DNA of 64,000 nucleotides, from contig JABCZD010000006.1 in the NCBI GenBank assembly GCA_013289855.1, positions 1 to 64,000 of the forward strand, given 5' to 3'. The notes under the pieces are model-generated. The model was not told the origin of the DNA and made no database searches. It was given only the letters and a program-made list of their open reading frames with translations. Position numbers and translations under genes: made by a program. Shown here piece by piece: positions 1 to 8,487 of the stretch (position 1 is the first letter of the stretch; every line of letters starts with the position of its first letter). This stretch comes from Acidobacteriota bacterium. GTDB lineage: Bacteria; Acidobacteriota; Terriglobia; Acidiferrales; UBA7541.

Positions 1-90
1 GGCGGGGCGAGGGGCGGGGCGACGGAGCGCGGCCGCGGGCAAGGGATGCGTTGGGCAAGGTATAATGGAGCGGGGAACCAGGAGAAGATC

Positions 91-567
91 ATGGCGGAAT
101 ATACGGAAGAGCACGCGCGCGCGGGGGTGAAGACCAAGCTGCCAGAGCTGGACACCTGGCCGAACCAATTTCCCGGGTATGTGATTACCACGCGATTTCC
201 GGAATATTCGTCGATCTGCCCGAAAACGGGGCTGCCGGATTTTGGGACGATTACGATCCGCTACATGCCGAAGAAGGATTGCATCGAGTTGAAGGCGCTG
301 AAGATGTATTTGCTGGCGTACCGCGAGTTGGGAATTTTTTATGAGAACGCGGTGAACAAGATGCTGCAGGACATTGTGGAGGCCGTGCGACCGGAATGGT
401 GCATCGTGCGCGGGGAGTTTACGCCGCGGGGCGGGCTGTCAACGAGTGTGTTTGCGCGGTGGCCGCGCTTGGCGGGGGAAGCAGTGACGTCCGCGGCGGC
501 GAAACCGGTGGCAGCATCTGCGGTAGCTGGCAAAGGCAAAAGTGCGGGAAAGAGAAACAAACGGTAA
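91..567 (+). CDS. queF: NADPH-dependent 7-cyano-7-deazaguanine reductase QueF
   Basis: QueF reduces the nitrile of preQ0 to the amine preQ1 in queuosine synthesis, a cytoplasmic tRNA-modification pathway. The 158-residue product matches the short (type I) form. The nucleophilic Cys is at about residue 43 (SSICPKTG) and the conserved Asp seven residues later, the spacing known for this family; a Glu-Leu-Lys substrate-binding stretch and RELGIFYENAVNKM follow. I chose the ATG at 91 because AGGAGAAG lies just upstream; a longer in-frame start at 46 would add a non-conserved leader. A TATAAT at 61-66 could be a -10 box but I see no good -35. The last 25 residues are a Lys/Ala-rich tail. No other queuosine gene is adjacent. 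Confidence 0.95.
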   Translation: MAEYTEEHARAGVKTKLPELDTWPNQFPGYVITTRFPEYSSICPKTGLPDFGTITIRYMPKKDCIELKALKMYLLAYRELGIFYENAVNKMLQDIVEAVRPEWCIVRGEFTPRGGLSTSVFARWPRLAGEAVTSAAAKPVAASAVAGKGKSAGKRNKR

Positions 568-687
568 ACGCGGCGTAGACAGGGGCTGCGTTGCAAGCGA
601 TAATTTCTATTCGGGTTCCGAGGCGACGAGCTGGGATGCAATGGCGGGTGGGGCGTCGCGCGAGGGGCTAATGCCACAGGAGGGAGA

Positions 688-1575
688 ATGAGCATTTCTC
701 CAAACGTACCGAGTCCGCAGGAGTCCTATCACTACGAATCGTCTGGAACACCGCGTTGGATCGCGGTGCTCTTCGGATTGTTGTTTGCCGGCGTGGCGGT
801 GGTGGGATACATGGGCCATCAAACCGAGACGAAACTGGAAAACGATCTATCGAAACAGGAAGATCAGAACAAAGTGATCTCGGCGCAGCTGGAGCAGGCG
901 AACTCGCGGCTAGCGGATTTGAAGGGGCACCTGGACGTCACGGAACAAAAGATCGGCATGACGCGGGCGGAAGTGGCGCAAGCCAACAGCCGCGCGGAGG
1001 CGATTCGCAAGGAGCAGCAGAGCTCGACGGCGAAATTGAACACGGAACTGACGCAAGTACAAAAAGAGAGCGAAGAAAAGATTGGCGCAGTGGCCACCGA
1101 CGTTACCGGCGCGAAGAAGGATATTGAAGCGACAAAGTCCGACCTGGAAGCGACCAAGAGCAAGCTGGATCGCCAGCAGGGCGACATGGGCGTGATGAGC
1201 GGATTGATCGCGCGCACGCATGACGACCTGGAAGAATTGAAGCGCCGAGGCGACCGGAACTATTACGAGTTCACGATAACCAAGGCCAAGGCTCCGCAGC
1301 GCGTGGGACCGATCCAGGTGAACGTGAAGAAGACGGATCCGAAGAAGTCGCAATTCACGATGACGGTGTACGCGGACGACAAAGAGATCGAAAAGAAAGA
1401 TCGTACGGTGGGCGAACCGGTGCAGTTTTACGTGGGAAATTCGCGAATGGCACCGTACGAAATCGTGGTGTTCAAGGTGGGCAAGGATCAGTTGACGGGT
1501 TATCTTTCGACGCCGAAAGAGGGCGGTGCCGCGTCAGCGGCGCCTGCGCCCGCGGCGACGCCCGCGAAACAGTAA
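688..1575 (+). CDS. Membrane-anchored coiled-coil protein, function unknown
   Basis: I do not recognise a family. The 295-residue protein has a short polar N-terminus, one membrane segment at about residues 24-42, then a long region from about 48 to 185 rich in Gln, Glu, Lys, Ala and Ser with heptad-like spacing, which should be a coiled coil. A compact domain of about 85 residues follows (FTITKAKAPQRVGPIQV onward) with alternating hydrophobic residues suggesting a beta fold, and an Ala/Pro tail. Most of it should lie outside the cytoplasmic membrane. The start has a strong ribosome site (AGGAGGGAG). It stands between queF and a VWFA-type gene on the same strand; a structural or envelope role is only a guess. 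Confidence 0.85.
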   Translation: MSISPNVPSPQESYHYESSGTPRWIAVLFGLLFAGVAVVGYMGHQTETKLENDLSKQEDQNKVISAQLEQANSRLADLKGHLDVTEQKIGMTRAEVAQANSRAEAIRKEQQSSTAKLNTELTQVQKESEEKIGAVATDVTGAKKDIEATKSDLEATKSKLDRQQGDMGVMSGLIARTHDDLEELKRRGDRNYYEFTITKAKAPQRVGPIQVNVKKTDPKKSQFTMTVYADDKEIEKKDRTVGEPVQFYVGNSRMAPYEIVVFKVGKDQLTGYLSTPKEGGAASAAPAPAATPAKQ

Positions 1576-1674
1576 TTGTGACGGTGGTGGCACGGTGGAG
1601 GTTCGCCGTGCCATTTTTTTTGCGTTTGGCGATGTTCGATGGCAGTTCCCTTCCCGGCGAGTTCTGACTGCGGC

Positions 1675-2757
1675 ATGAAAATGGCGCGCCACATGGTAAA
1701 GAGATCGTTGTGCTGCAGCCTCGCTGTGGCCGCGTTGTTGGCGATTACCTGCTCCGCCGCGCGTTCCCAAGAAAATCCTCAGCAACCTCCAGGCTCCCTT
1801 ATTCTCTACGTGAACATGGTCGACGTTGGAGTGATCGTGACCAACACGGATGGGAAATTCGTGGAGGGGCTGCATAGCGAGGATTTTCAGGTATTCGACG
1901 ATGGGGTGGAGCAGCCGATTCGCTATTTTGCGCTGGACCAACCGTCGCATGTGCTGTTGCTGATCGAAGCGGGGCCGGCGGCGTATCTGGTGGAGGGCGG
2001 GCATCTGCGGGGGGCGTTCGCGCTGCTGGCGGGACTTTCCGCGGGGGATCAGGTAGCCGTGGTGAAGTATGCGGAACGTTCGGAAGTGATTTCTGATTTC
2101 AGCGCGGATAAACAGGTGGCGGGCGCGGCGCTGGAACACTTGAATTTTAATTTGGGATTTGGCGCGTTGAATCTCTCCGACAGCATAGGCGGGGTGCTCG
2201 ACTGGCTGGACAAGACGCAGGGTAAGAAAACGGTGGTGGTGCTATCCAGCGGGGTAGACACGTCGGCTCCCGCAGCGGCGGAAGCTCTATTGCAACGATT
2301 GCGCGTAGGAGATGTGCGCGTGTTGGCGGTTTCGCTTGCGGGGGAATTGCGGCCCGCGGCGCCTAGCAAGAAGAAAACGCCGTCGGCTGCGGTGGTGCTC
2401 TCCGCCCAGCAGTTCGCGGTGGCGGATGAGACGCTGCGGCAGTTGGCGGCGGCTACCGGCGGGCGGGCGTATTTCCCGGTGGACGCGAAGGGATTTGTTG
2501 CGGCGTACGCGGAGATCGCGCAGATCGTGCGACATGAATATAATTTGGGATTTGCTCCGGAGCAGCTAGATGGCAGTGTACATCGGATTGAGGTGCGGGC
2601 GACGGTGGGTGGGGCGCCGGGCGATGGTACGCAGCCGGGCGTGGCTGCAAAGGACAAGAGGCGCGATGGGAATGGATTGCGCGTGGATCATCGGCAAGCT
2701 TATGTGGCGCGTCCGTTTGAAATTCCGAAGCATTCAGGACTAGGCGAGATTTTGTAG
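1675..2757 (+). CDS. Secreted VWFA-related acidobacterial domain protein
   Basis: The product (360 residues from the ATG at 1675) has a signal peptide (MVKRSLCCSLAVAALLAITC) and then the pattern of the VWFA-related proteins expanded in Acidobacteriota: an early beta-rich part with VTNTDGKFVEGLHSEDFQVF and a von Willebrand A-like domain. The metal-binding DxSxS motif expected near LLLIEAGPAAYL is absent, so a standard MIDAS site is unlikely. The family is usually described as secreted or envelope proteins of unknown partner. An earlier in-frame ATG at 1639 would put 12 residues before the signal peptide, so I prefer 1675, though neither start has a clear Shine-Dalgarno site. The C-terminal 60 residues are not conserved-looking. 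Confidence 0.85.
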   Translation: MKMARHMVKRSLCCSLAVAALLAITCSAARSQENPQQPPGSLILYVNMVDVGVIVTNTDGKFVEGLHSEDFQVFDDGVEQPIRYFALDQPSHVLLLIEAGPAAYLVEGGHLRGAFALLAGLSAGDQVAVVKYAERSEVISDFSADKQVAGAALEHLNFNLGFGALNLSDSIGGVLDWLDKTQGKKTVVVLSSGVDTSAPAAAEALLQRLRVGDVRVLAVSLAGELRPAAPSKKKTPSAAVVLSAQQFAVADETLRQLAAATGGRAYFPVDAKGFVAAYAEIAQIVRHEYNLGFAPEQLDGSVHRIEVRATVGGAPGDGTQPGVAAKDKRRDGNGLRVDHRQAYVARPFEIPKHSGLGEIL

Positions 2758-2808
2758 GATGGATTGGGCGGGGGTGGCCATCTGAGTGAGTGCCCGTGTT
2801 AGTCGCGC

Positions 2809-2841
2809 GAAAGCGGCGTCAAGCCGCCGCACTCCAAATTA
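2809..2841. repeat. Dispersed palindromic repeat, family A
   Basis: The core AAGCGGCGTCAAGCCGCCGC can fold as a short hairpin (GCGGC/GCCGC) and is followed by ACTCC. The same element occurs at 15579-15604 (inverted), 15626-15651 and 51717-51749. Here it lies between the converging VWFA-type and Lon-type genes. Confidence 0.85.
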
Positions 2842-2866
2842 CGCCGCGCTTGGTGTGACAGAAAGG

Positions 2867-5335
2867 CTACTGGAAGTCTTTCATGGTGGTGGCCATGGTG
2901 CTGAGGCGTTCGTCGACGAGGGCGAAGACGGTGCCCTTTTCGAAGGTGCCGTCGCCGTTGCGTTTGCCGGCGGTGGCACCGGTCAGGATTTCGATGCCGT
3001 CTTCGATTCTGGCGACGGGCCAGATGTGAAATTTGCCGGCGCCTACGGCGTCGAGGATGTCTTCGCGAAGCATTAAATCTTCAACGTTGGTATGCGGCAT
3101 GATGACGCCTTGCGTGCCGGTTAAGCCCTTGATGCGGCAGACGTCGAAGAAGCCTTCGATTTTTTCGTTAACGCCACCGATGGCCTGAATTTCGCCCTGC
3201 TGATTCATGGAGCCGGTGACGGCAATATCCTGGCGGAGCGCGAGGCCGCTCAGCGCGGAGACCAGCGCGTAGACTTCGGTGGAACTGGCGCTGTCGCCGT
3301 CGACGCCGGAGTAGGATTGCTCGAAGCAGATGCTGGCGGCGAGAGAGAGTGGCTTGTTCTGCGCGAATTTGCTGCGCAGAAAACCGGAGATGATGTGCAC
3401 ACCTTTGTCGTGGAAGCGTCCGCTTAAATTTGATTCGCGCTCGATGTTGATGACGCCGCCTTTGCCGAGCGCGGCGGTGGCGGTGATGCGCACGGGTTTG
3501 CCGAAAGAGTAGCCGCCAATTTCGAGAACGCTGAGGCCATTGACCTGGCCGACGCAGTTGCCGCAGACGTCGACGAGCAGGGTGCCTTCCTCGATCATTT
3601 CGCGGATGCGCGTTTCAATTAAATTGTGGCGCTCCATTTTGCTGGCCAGCGCGGCGCGCACGTGAGCGGCGCGGACCACGGTTTCGTTGGCGGCAGCCGC
3701 GGCGTAGTGGGCTTCGCGAGCCAGATCGGCGATGTCCACAAAACGGGCGGTGACTTTATTGCGGCGGCCGGCCTGGCGCACGCCGTATTCAAGCATGCCG
3801 GCAAAGGCGCCGCGATCGAAGGGCGAGAGATTTTCTTTTTCAGAGAGGCGGCGCAGACGGCCGGCGTATTCGGCGATCACGCCGTCGCTCATGGTCATTT
3901 CTTCGTCGAACTCGACGCGCACTTTGAAAATTTTGCGGAAGTCTTCTTCGTAGCTGTAAAGCATTTCGTAAAGTTCGCGGTCGCCGATGAGCAGAACTTT
4001 TACGTTGATGACGATGGGTTCGGGTTTCAGCGCGCTGCCGCCAAAGGGATAAAACATTTCGAGCGGCTGAATTTCCAGGCGGCCGTGATTGAGAGTGCGT
4101 TTGAGGGCGCGCCACACGCCGGTTTCGGAAATGGCCTCCATGGAGTACATGATCAAAAAGCCGCCATCGGCGCGGAGAAGCGAGCCGGCGCGCAAATCCA
4201 TGAAGTCGCTGGTCCAGCCGCCGCGGGCATCGTAGGCGCGCTGGATGGTGCCGAAGAGATTGGCGTAAGTGGGAGTGGTTTCGAAAATAACGGGCGAGGT
4301 GGCTTCGTCGTCGTGCGCAAGAATGACGTTCACGCCATAGACGCGGAAGGGATCGCGCTCCGGCATGCCTTGCGGCTTGGGCAGACCGTCGGGCGGCAGG
4401 TCCGGCGGGCCCTCGTGCTCGCCTTCGCCCTCGCGCTCTTTGAAAGGATCGAGATTGTCGAGCAAGTGGTGGCGAACTTCCTCGAGATATTCGGCGACGC
4501 CGGCGCCGGGATATTTTTCTTTCAGCTCTTCGATTACGCCGTCGACTAAAACGGAAGCGGCTTCCTGTTCGAGGTAGCTGAGTTCACTGGCGAGTTCGCG
4601 AGAGAGGGTAAGCGTCTTGCGATAGACTACGGTAAATTCCTGGCGAAACTGTTCGTACTTGCGCTCGATGTCTTCGGCAACGGGAGCGTCCAGCTTGCCC
4701 TCGTGAACCATTTTCGAAATGTCTTCGATAGGCACCATCTGGCCTTCGAGGACGGGGAAAATTTCCGGTAAGGCCACGGCGCCAACCTGCATATGTCCGA
4801 GGGCGAACTGTTCGCGGGCGATGCGGCGGGTGAAATCGTCCATCAATTCCTTTTCGCGCACAGTGAAGCGTTCGACGATGCGGCCCTTCTGGCGCTGAAA
4901 GGGTTCGCCTTCGAAAACCTGAGGAATGCGACGGCGCAGAAAATCGATGCCGGCCTGCATGTCTTTGCGAAAGGCGTTGGCTTGTCCGCGAGGCAAGGAG
5001 AGCAGGCGGGGGCGATCGGGCAATTTAAAATTATTGACGTAGCAGCGATCGAGAGACGTTTTGGTGGCGGGATGCAGCTCTTCGATCATCTGGGCGATGG
5101 TGCCGCCGCGGCTGGTGCCGGCGAGGCCGCAGACGAAAACGTTGTATCCGGGAGCGGAGAGCTCGACACCCATTTTGAGGGCGCGCAGAGCGCGCTCCTG
5201 GCCGATGAAACCTTCGCGAGGCTCGGCCTGCGCGGTGGTTTCGAAGGGAATGCGCGCGAGGTCGCAGCGCCAGCGCAGCTTGGCGATGGGGAGCTCGACG
5301 TGAGGCGCGGCGGGTTTGGCGGTCGGCGTAATCAT
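2867..5335 (-). CDS. Lon-family (S16) ATP-dependent protease, COG1067 type
   Basis: The 822-residue protein carries the Ser-Lys dyad of Lon proteases near its C-terminus: Ser682 in GDSAS and Lys725 in NEKIEGF, 43 residues apart as in E. coli Lon. The rest fits the COG1067 group (LonB/LonC-like with an AAA_32-type ATPase part), not classical LonA, as there is no LonA N-domain. The nucleotide-binding region looks degenerate: residues 70-79 read GLAGTSRGGT, whereas relatives usually have a GTGRTT- or GKT-type loop. A Walker B-like DGGFLI follows in mid-protein. It should be a cytoplasmic protease for misfolded or regulatory proteins. It is transcribed alone, converging on the upstream VWFA gene. 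Confidence 0.92.
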   Translation of the reverse strand: MITPTAKPAAPHVELPIAKLRWRCDLARIPFETTAQAEPREGFIGQERALRALKMGVELSAPGYNVFVCGLAGTSRGGTIAQMIEELHPATKTSLDRCYVNNFKLPDRPRLLSLPRGQANAFRKDMQAGIDFLRRRIPQVFEGEPFQRQKGRIVERFTVREKELMDDFTRRIAREQFALGHMQVGAVALPEIFPVLEGQMVPIEDISKMVHEGKLDAPVAEDIERKYEQFRQEFTVVYRKTLTLSRELASELSYLEQEAASVLVDGVIEELKEKYPGAGVAEYLEEVRHHLLDNLDPFKEREGEGEHEGPPDLPPDGLPKPQGMPERDPFRVYGVNVILAHDDEATSPVIFETTPTYANLFGTIQRAYDARGGWTSDFMDLRAGSLLRADGGFLIMYSMEAISETGVWRALKRTLNHGRLEIQPLEMFYPFGGSALKPEPIVINVKVLLIGDRELYEMLYSYEEDFRKIFKVRVEFDEEMTMSDGVIAEYAGRLRRLSEKENLSPFDRGAFAGMLEYGVRQAGRRNKVTARFVDIADLAREAHYAAAAANETVVRAAHVRAALASKMERHNLIETRIREMIEEGTLLVDVCGNCVGQVNGLSVLEIGGYSFGKPVRITATAALGKGGVINIERESNLSGRFHDKGVHIISGFLRSKFAQNKPLSLAASICFEQSYSGVDGDSASSTEVYALVSALSGLALRQDIAVTGSMNQQGEIQAIGGVNEKIEGFFDVCRIKGLTGTQGVIMPHTNVEDLMLREDILDAVGAGKFHIWPVARIEDGIEILTGATAGKRNGDGTFEKGTVFALVDERLSTMATTMKDFQ

Positions 5336-5450
5336 CCGGCGGGGTACATTAGCACAAGCGAGCGCGCGTAAACTTTAAATTGGCGAAGGTGGTGAACACA
5401 GAGTTACGGATGCAGGTGGTGGAGAAAAGTTGGCGGTTGCAGCGTTGATA

Positions 5451-6536
5451 CTAGGTGTCGGAAAGGGCCAGCTCTTCGCGGCGGTCCATGTAGACGCGGA
5501 ATACGCCCATGGCGGCGGCGAGAATGGTGGGACCGGCGACGAGGCCGAGCAAGCCGAAGACTTCCAGGCCGCCGACGACGCCGATGAACAAAAGCAAATC
5601 GTTGAGGCGCGTGCGGTTGCTGAGCAACAGAGGACGGACGAGATTGTCCGCGACGGTAGAAACGCCACCACAGATGGCCACGATCAGAATGGCTTTACCC
5701 CAATGGCCAGAAAAACCCAGCCACAATGCGCCAGGAACCCAGACTAGAGCAGAGCCGACAACGGGGACGAGCGAGAAGAACGCGATGACCACGCCCCAAA
5801 AGATGGCGGTGGGGATTCCAGCGATGGCAAACGCCACGCCGCCGAGAAATCCCTGGATGACGGCGATGACCAAAGCTACGGCAACACTGGCGAGGATCAG
5901 TTCGCGCGATTCTTTCAGCATCTCGCGTTGAATGTCGCTGTCGAAGGGCAGGAGGTGGCGGAGAACACGGACGACTTCTGTGCCATCGCGGAACATAAAA
6001 AACAAAGTGAAGATCAACAAGAAAAGCGCTACGAAGAACGCGGCAAAATTCTTGAGCAGGCCGCCGACACGCGCGGCCATGAAGGAACCGAGGTTTTCGA
6101 TGCCCTGGCGGAGCGCGCCTTCGATATCGAAAGATTGGAAGGACGCGGGCAGACGGTTGCGCAGCCACGCTTCGGCATCGGCGACAATTCCCTGATCGGG
6201 GCCTTGGCCGTGGACTTGCAGCGCGGCTTGCAGTCGAGTGGAAGCGTCGAGACCTTGCCGGGCAGTGTAGAAGAGCACGAGCAGCGCCGGGACGATCAGG
6301 AGAAAGGTAACGGCCAAAGTGCTGACGAGCGCGGCGCGATTGGGAGTCATGCGAGAGACGAGCTGCTCATACAGCGGATAAAAAAAGATGGCCAGCACCG
6401 CAGCCCAGGCGAGCGGCACCAGGAACGGCGCGAAGATGCGAAACACCAGGTAACCGAGCAGCAACAAAGCGCCGTAGGACAGAACGGTAGCTAGGCGGTC
6501 ACTAGTGGTTTGCGTGGCGACGGAAGTGTGACGCAT
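5451..6536 (-). CDS. AI-2E family transporter (PerM-like permease)
   Basis: This 361-residue membrane protein has the layout of the AI-2E/PerM family: paired hydrophobic segments at the N-terminus, an amphipathic middle region (about residues 90-150), then several more membrane segments, with FSLVPVVGSALVWVPGALWL, the family's signature loop region, near residue 260. Members have been linked to export of autoinducer-2, to sodium/proton antiport, or have no known substrate, so I give no specific substrate. The ATG at 6536 faces the MFS gene, and the two genes are divergent with about 145 bases between them. Confidence 0.9.
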   Translation of the reverse strand: MRHTSVATQTTSDRLATVLSYGALLLLGYLVFRIFAPFLVPLAWAAVLAIFFYPLYEQLVSRMTPNRAALVSTLAVTFLLIVPALLVLFYTARQGLDASTRLQAALQVHGQGPDQGIVADAEAWLRNRLPASFQSFDIEGALRQGIENLGSFMAARVGGLLKNFAAFFVALFLLIFTLFFMFRDGTEVVRVLRHLLPFDSDIQREMLKESRELILASVAVALVIAVIQGFLGGVAFAIAGIPTAIFWGVVIAFFSLVPVVGSALVWVPGALWLGFSGHWGKAILIVAICGGVSTVADNLVRPLLLSNRTRLNDLLLFIGVVGGLEVFGLLGLVAGPTILAAAMGVFRVYMDRREELALSDT

Positions 6537-6682
6537 GCGCGGTATATAATCCGTTTGATGACGAAGTGCCGGTTGACCGGCTGGCGCATCCAGCTAAACT
6601 ACGCAGTACGCGGCCAGTCGGACAGGTACTAACTCCAGTCTCGCACAAACAGGTCACGGACAGGCAAACACCCCGATACCGC

Positions 6683-7927
6683 ATGTCTGAAAAACCCTAC
6701 GCACTGACGGCATACCAGATTCGGTTGCTGGTGGTGCTCGTCTTAATTAATTTTGTAAATTTTGCGGCGCGGCAGGTGTTTGTGCCGCTGATTCCGCTGC
6801 TGCGGCTGCATTTGAATGTTACCGACGCGCAGCTGGGCTCGCTGCAAACGTGGCTGCTGCTGGTGCTGGCGGTGGCCAGCGTGCCGTTCGGATATTTTGC
6901 GGATCGGGTGAGCCGCAAGGCCATTATCTGGATCGGCATCTTGTGCTGGAGTTTGGCGACGTTGGCGGGAGGACTGGCTTCCACGTTCGTTTCGTTCCTG
7001 GTAGCGCGCGCGTTTGTGGGCTTGGGCGAGGCGGCGTACGCGCCCGCGGCGCAGTCCATGATTTCCGGCGCGTTCCCCAAGGAACGCCGGGCCATGGCGC
7101 AATCTATTTTTGCCACGGGGATGTTGCTGGGCGGAGCCTGTGGGCAGGTGTTGGGCGGCATTGTTGGATCGCGCTATGGATGGCAAATGGCGTTTCTGAT
7201 TGTGGCGATTGCCGGACTGATTCCGAGCGTGGCGCTTTTTTCCATTGAAGAACCGTCGCGCGGGCCGCGTAGCGAAGTGGTGCCGATCCCGCACCTATTT
7301 AGAATTCCCGCGTTTATGGCGATGATCGCGGCGGGGGCGTGCGTGACGTTTACGAGCGTTTCGCTGCTGACCTGGGGCGTGGACTTCGTGGAGAGCTACA
7401 AGGATTTTAGTATGCGTGAAGCTTCCGTGGCGCTGTCGCTGGCGGCGCTTTTCTCCGCGATTACCGGGGTGCTGGCGGGCGGCGCGGCGGCGGATTTCCT
7501 GCAAAAACGTTTTGCGTACGGGCGCGTTGCAGCGATGGCCGGAGCGCTGTTGCTGGCCGCGCCATTTTTGTTGCTGGCGATTCAGACGGAAGAAAAAGAG
7601 ACGGTGCTGCTGGGCTTGGTGGTTTCGGGATTTTTTATGTCGTGGTATTTAGGGCCGGCGACGGCGGTGATTCACGACATGATGCCACGGCGAGCGCATG
7701 CGACGTCCGTGGGCGTGTATCTGCTGGTCACGCAACTGGTGGGCGGGTTGGGACCGGGAGTGGTGGGAAAAATTTCCGATATGCACGATTTGCAGCTGGG
7801 ATTGCAGATCTCCGTAGCCGTGATGGTTTGCGGCGGCCTATTGATGCTGCTGGTGATTCATTTTATCCGGCGAGACGGGTTGCGGCATCCGTCGCTGGAA
7901 ATATTTCATGCGGAGTCGGCGGATTAG
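6683..7927 (+). CDS. Major facilitator superfamily transporter
   Basis: The protein (414 residues) has about 12 predicted membrane segments and the MFS loop 2-3 motif GYFADRVSRKAIIWIG, with a related sequence in the second half. The N-terminal helix (YQIRLLVVLVLINFVNFAAR) and the motif FVGLGEAAYAPAA resemble the spinster-like/sugar-phosphate-like MFS groups. The substrate is not clear. I start at the ATG at 6683 (MSEKPYAL) because the frame upstream to a GTG at 6566 is polar and not conserved-looking. A TATAAT at 6545-6550 could serve as a -10 box. Confidence 0.9.
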   Translation: MSEKPYALTAYQIRLLVVLVLINFVNFAARQVFVPLIPLLRLHLNVTDAQLGSLQTWLLLVLAVASVPFGYFADRVSRKAIIWIGILCWSLATLAGGLASTFVSFLVARAFVGLGEAAYAPAAQSMISGAFPKERRAMAQSIFATGMLLGGACGQVLGGIVGSRYGWQMAFLIVAIAGLIPSVALFSIEEPSRGPRSEVVPIPHLFRIPAFMAMIAAGACVTFTSVSLLTWGVDFVESYKDFSMREASVALSLAALFSAITGVLAGGAAADFLQKRFAYGRVAAMAGALLLAAPFLLLAIQTEEKETVLLGLVVSGFFMSWYLGPATAVIHDMMPRRAHATSVGVYLLVTQLVGGLGPGVVGKISDMHDLQLGLQISVAVMVCGGLLMLLVIHFIRRDGLRHPSLEIFHAESAD

Positions 7928-7935
7928 GAAAGAGT

Positions 7936-8310
7936 TTAACGGATGCCTAGTTTTTCAATCAGGCGCAGGACTTCGCCTTCGCTGACGTCATAGAGCGGGC
8001 GCTCGTCGTCTTCTTCGAGACGCTCACGCAAATATTCCGCGGAAATGTAACTTGATTCCCTATCGGTAAGGTCTCGTCCGGTGCGTTCGCGAAATTTTAC
8101 GAAGGCGGGATGGGCGAGGCCGATGACTAGCGCTTCTTCGCCGATGAAGAATTTTGTGTCGATGGTGTCGGCGTGGCGCGTGGCGATGCCGTTCCACATG
8201 TGCGAGAAACGGCAGTGGAATTCCTGGCCGCTGAGCTTGGAGGTCACGTCGAAGGTACCGACGAACTGGCTCATAGGGCCGACGTTTGCGAGTACGGGGC
8301 GAGTGATCAA
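7936..8310 (-). CDS. Conserved-looking hypothetical protein
   Basis: I do not recognise this 124-residue protein. It begins with a beta-rich half (MSQFVGTFDVTSKLSGQEF), continues with a mixed middle, and ends with an acidic helical part (YLRERLEEDDERPLYDVSEG). There is no signal peptide or membrane segment. The start is a TTG at 8310, chosen because AAGGAG lies five bases upstream; an ATG twelve codons in is an alternative. It converges on the MFS gene, only 8 bases away. Confidence 0.75.
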   Translation of the reverse strand: MITRPVLANVGPMSQFVGTFDVTSKLSGQEFHCRFSHMWNGIATRHADTIDTKFFIGEEALVIGLAHPAFVKFRERTGRDLTDRESSYISAEYLRERLEEDDERPLYDVSEGEVLRLIEKLGIR

Positions 8311-8331
8311 GTTGTCTCCTTCTTACGTCAG

Positions 8332-8383
8332 GCGCTAAAGCGCATTGGTAGCCAAGCACTAATGTCGGAGCTAAAGCTCCGAC
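8332..8383. repeat. CTAAAG-core hairpin repeats, family C
   Basis: Two perfect hairpins, GCGCTAAAGCGC at 8332-8343 and a longer one at 8364-8383 with arms GTCGGAG/CTCCGAC, share the core CTAAAG with different arms. A degenerate third copy is near 8411. Related copies are at 53703-53716, 53738-53757 and 53851-53866. The 8311-8487 gap holds nothing else that I can recognise. Confidence 0.8.
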
Positions 8384-8487
8384 CCACAAAACAGAGTGTT
8401 TTTTCCGCAGCCGCTAAAGTCGGCCCTCCCGCTGTTCCGTCGACTAACAAAACAGAATGCTGCAAGCGGCCGCTATAAGACGGGCGA

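Noticed and set aside
3626..4549. Plus-strand frames opposite the Lon-type gene
   Set aside because: Antisense shadows of a well-supported protease.
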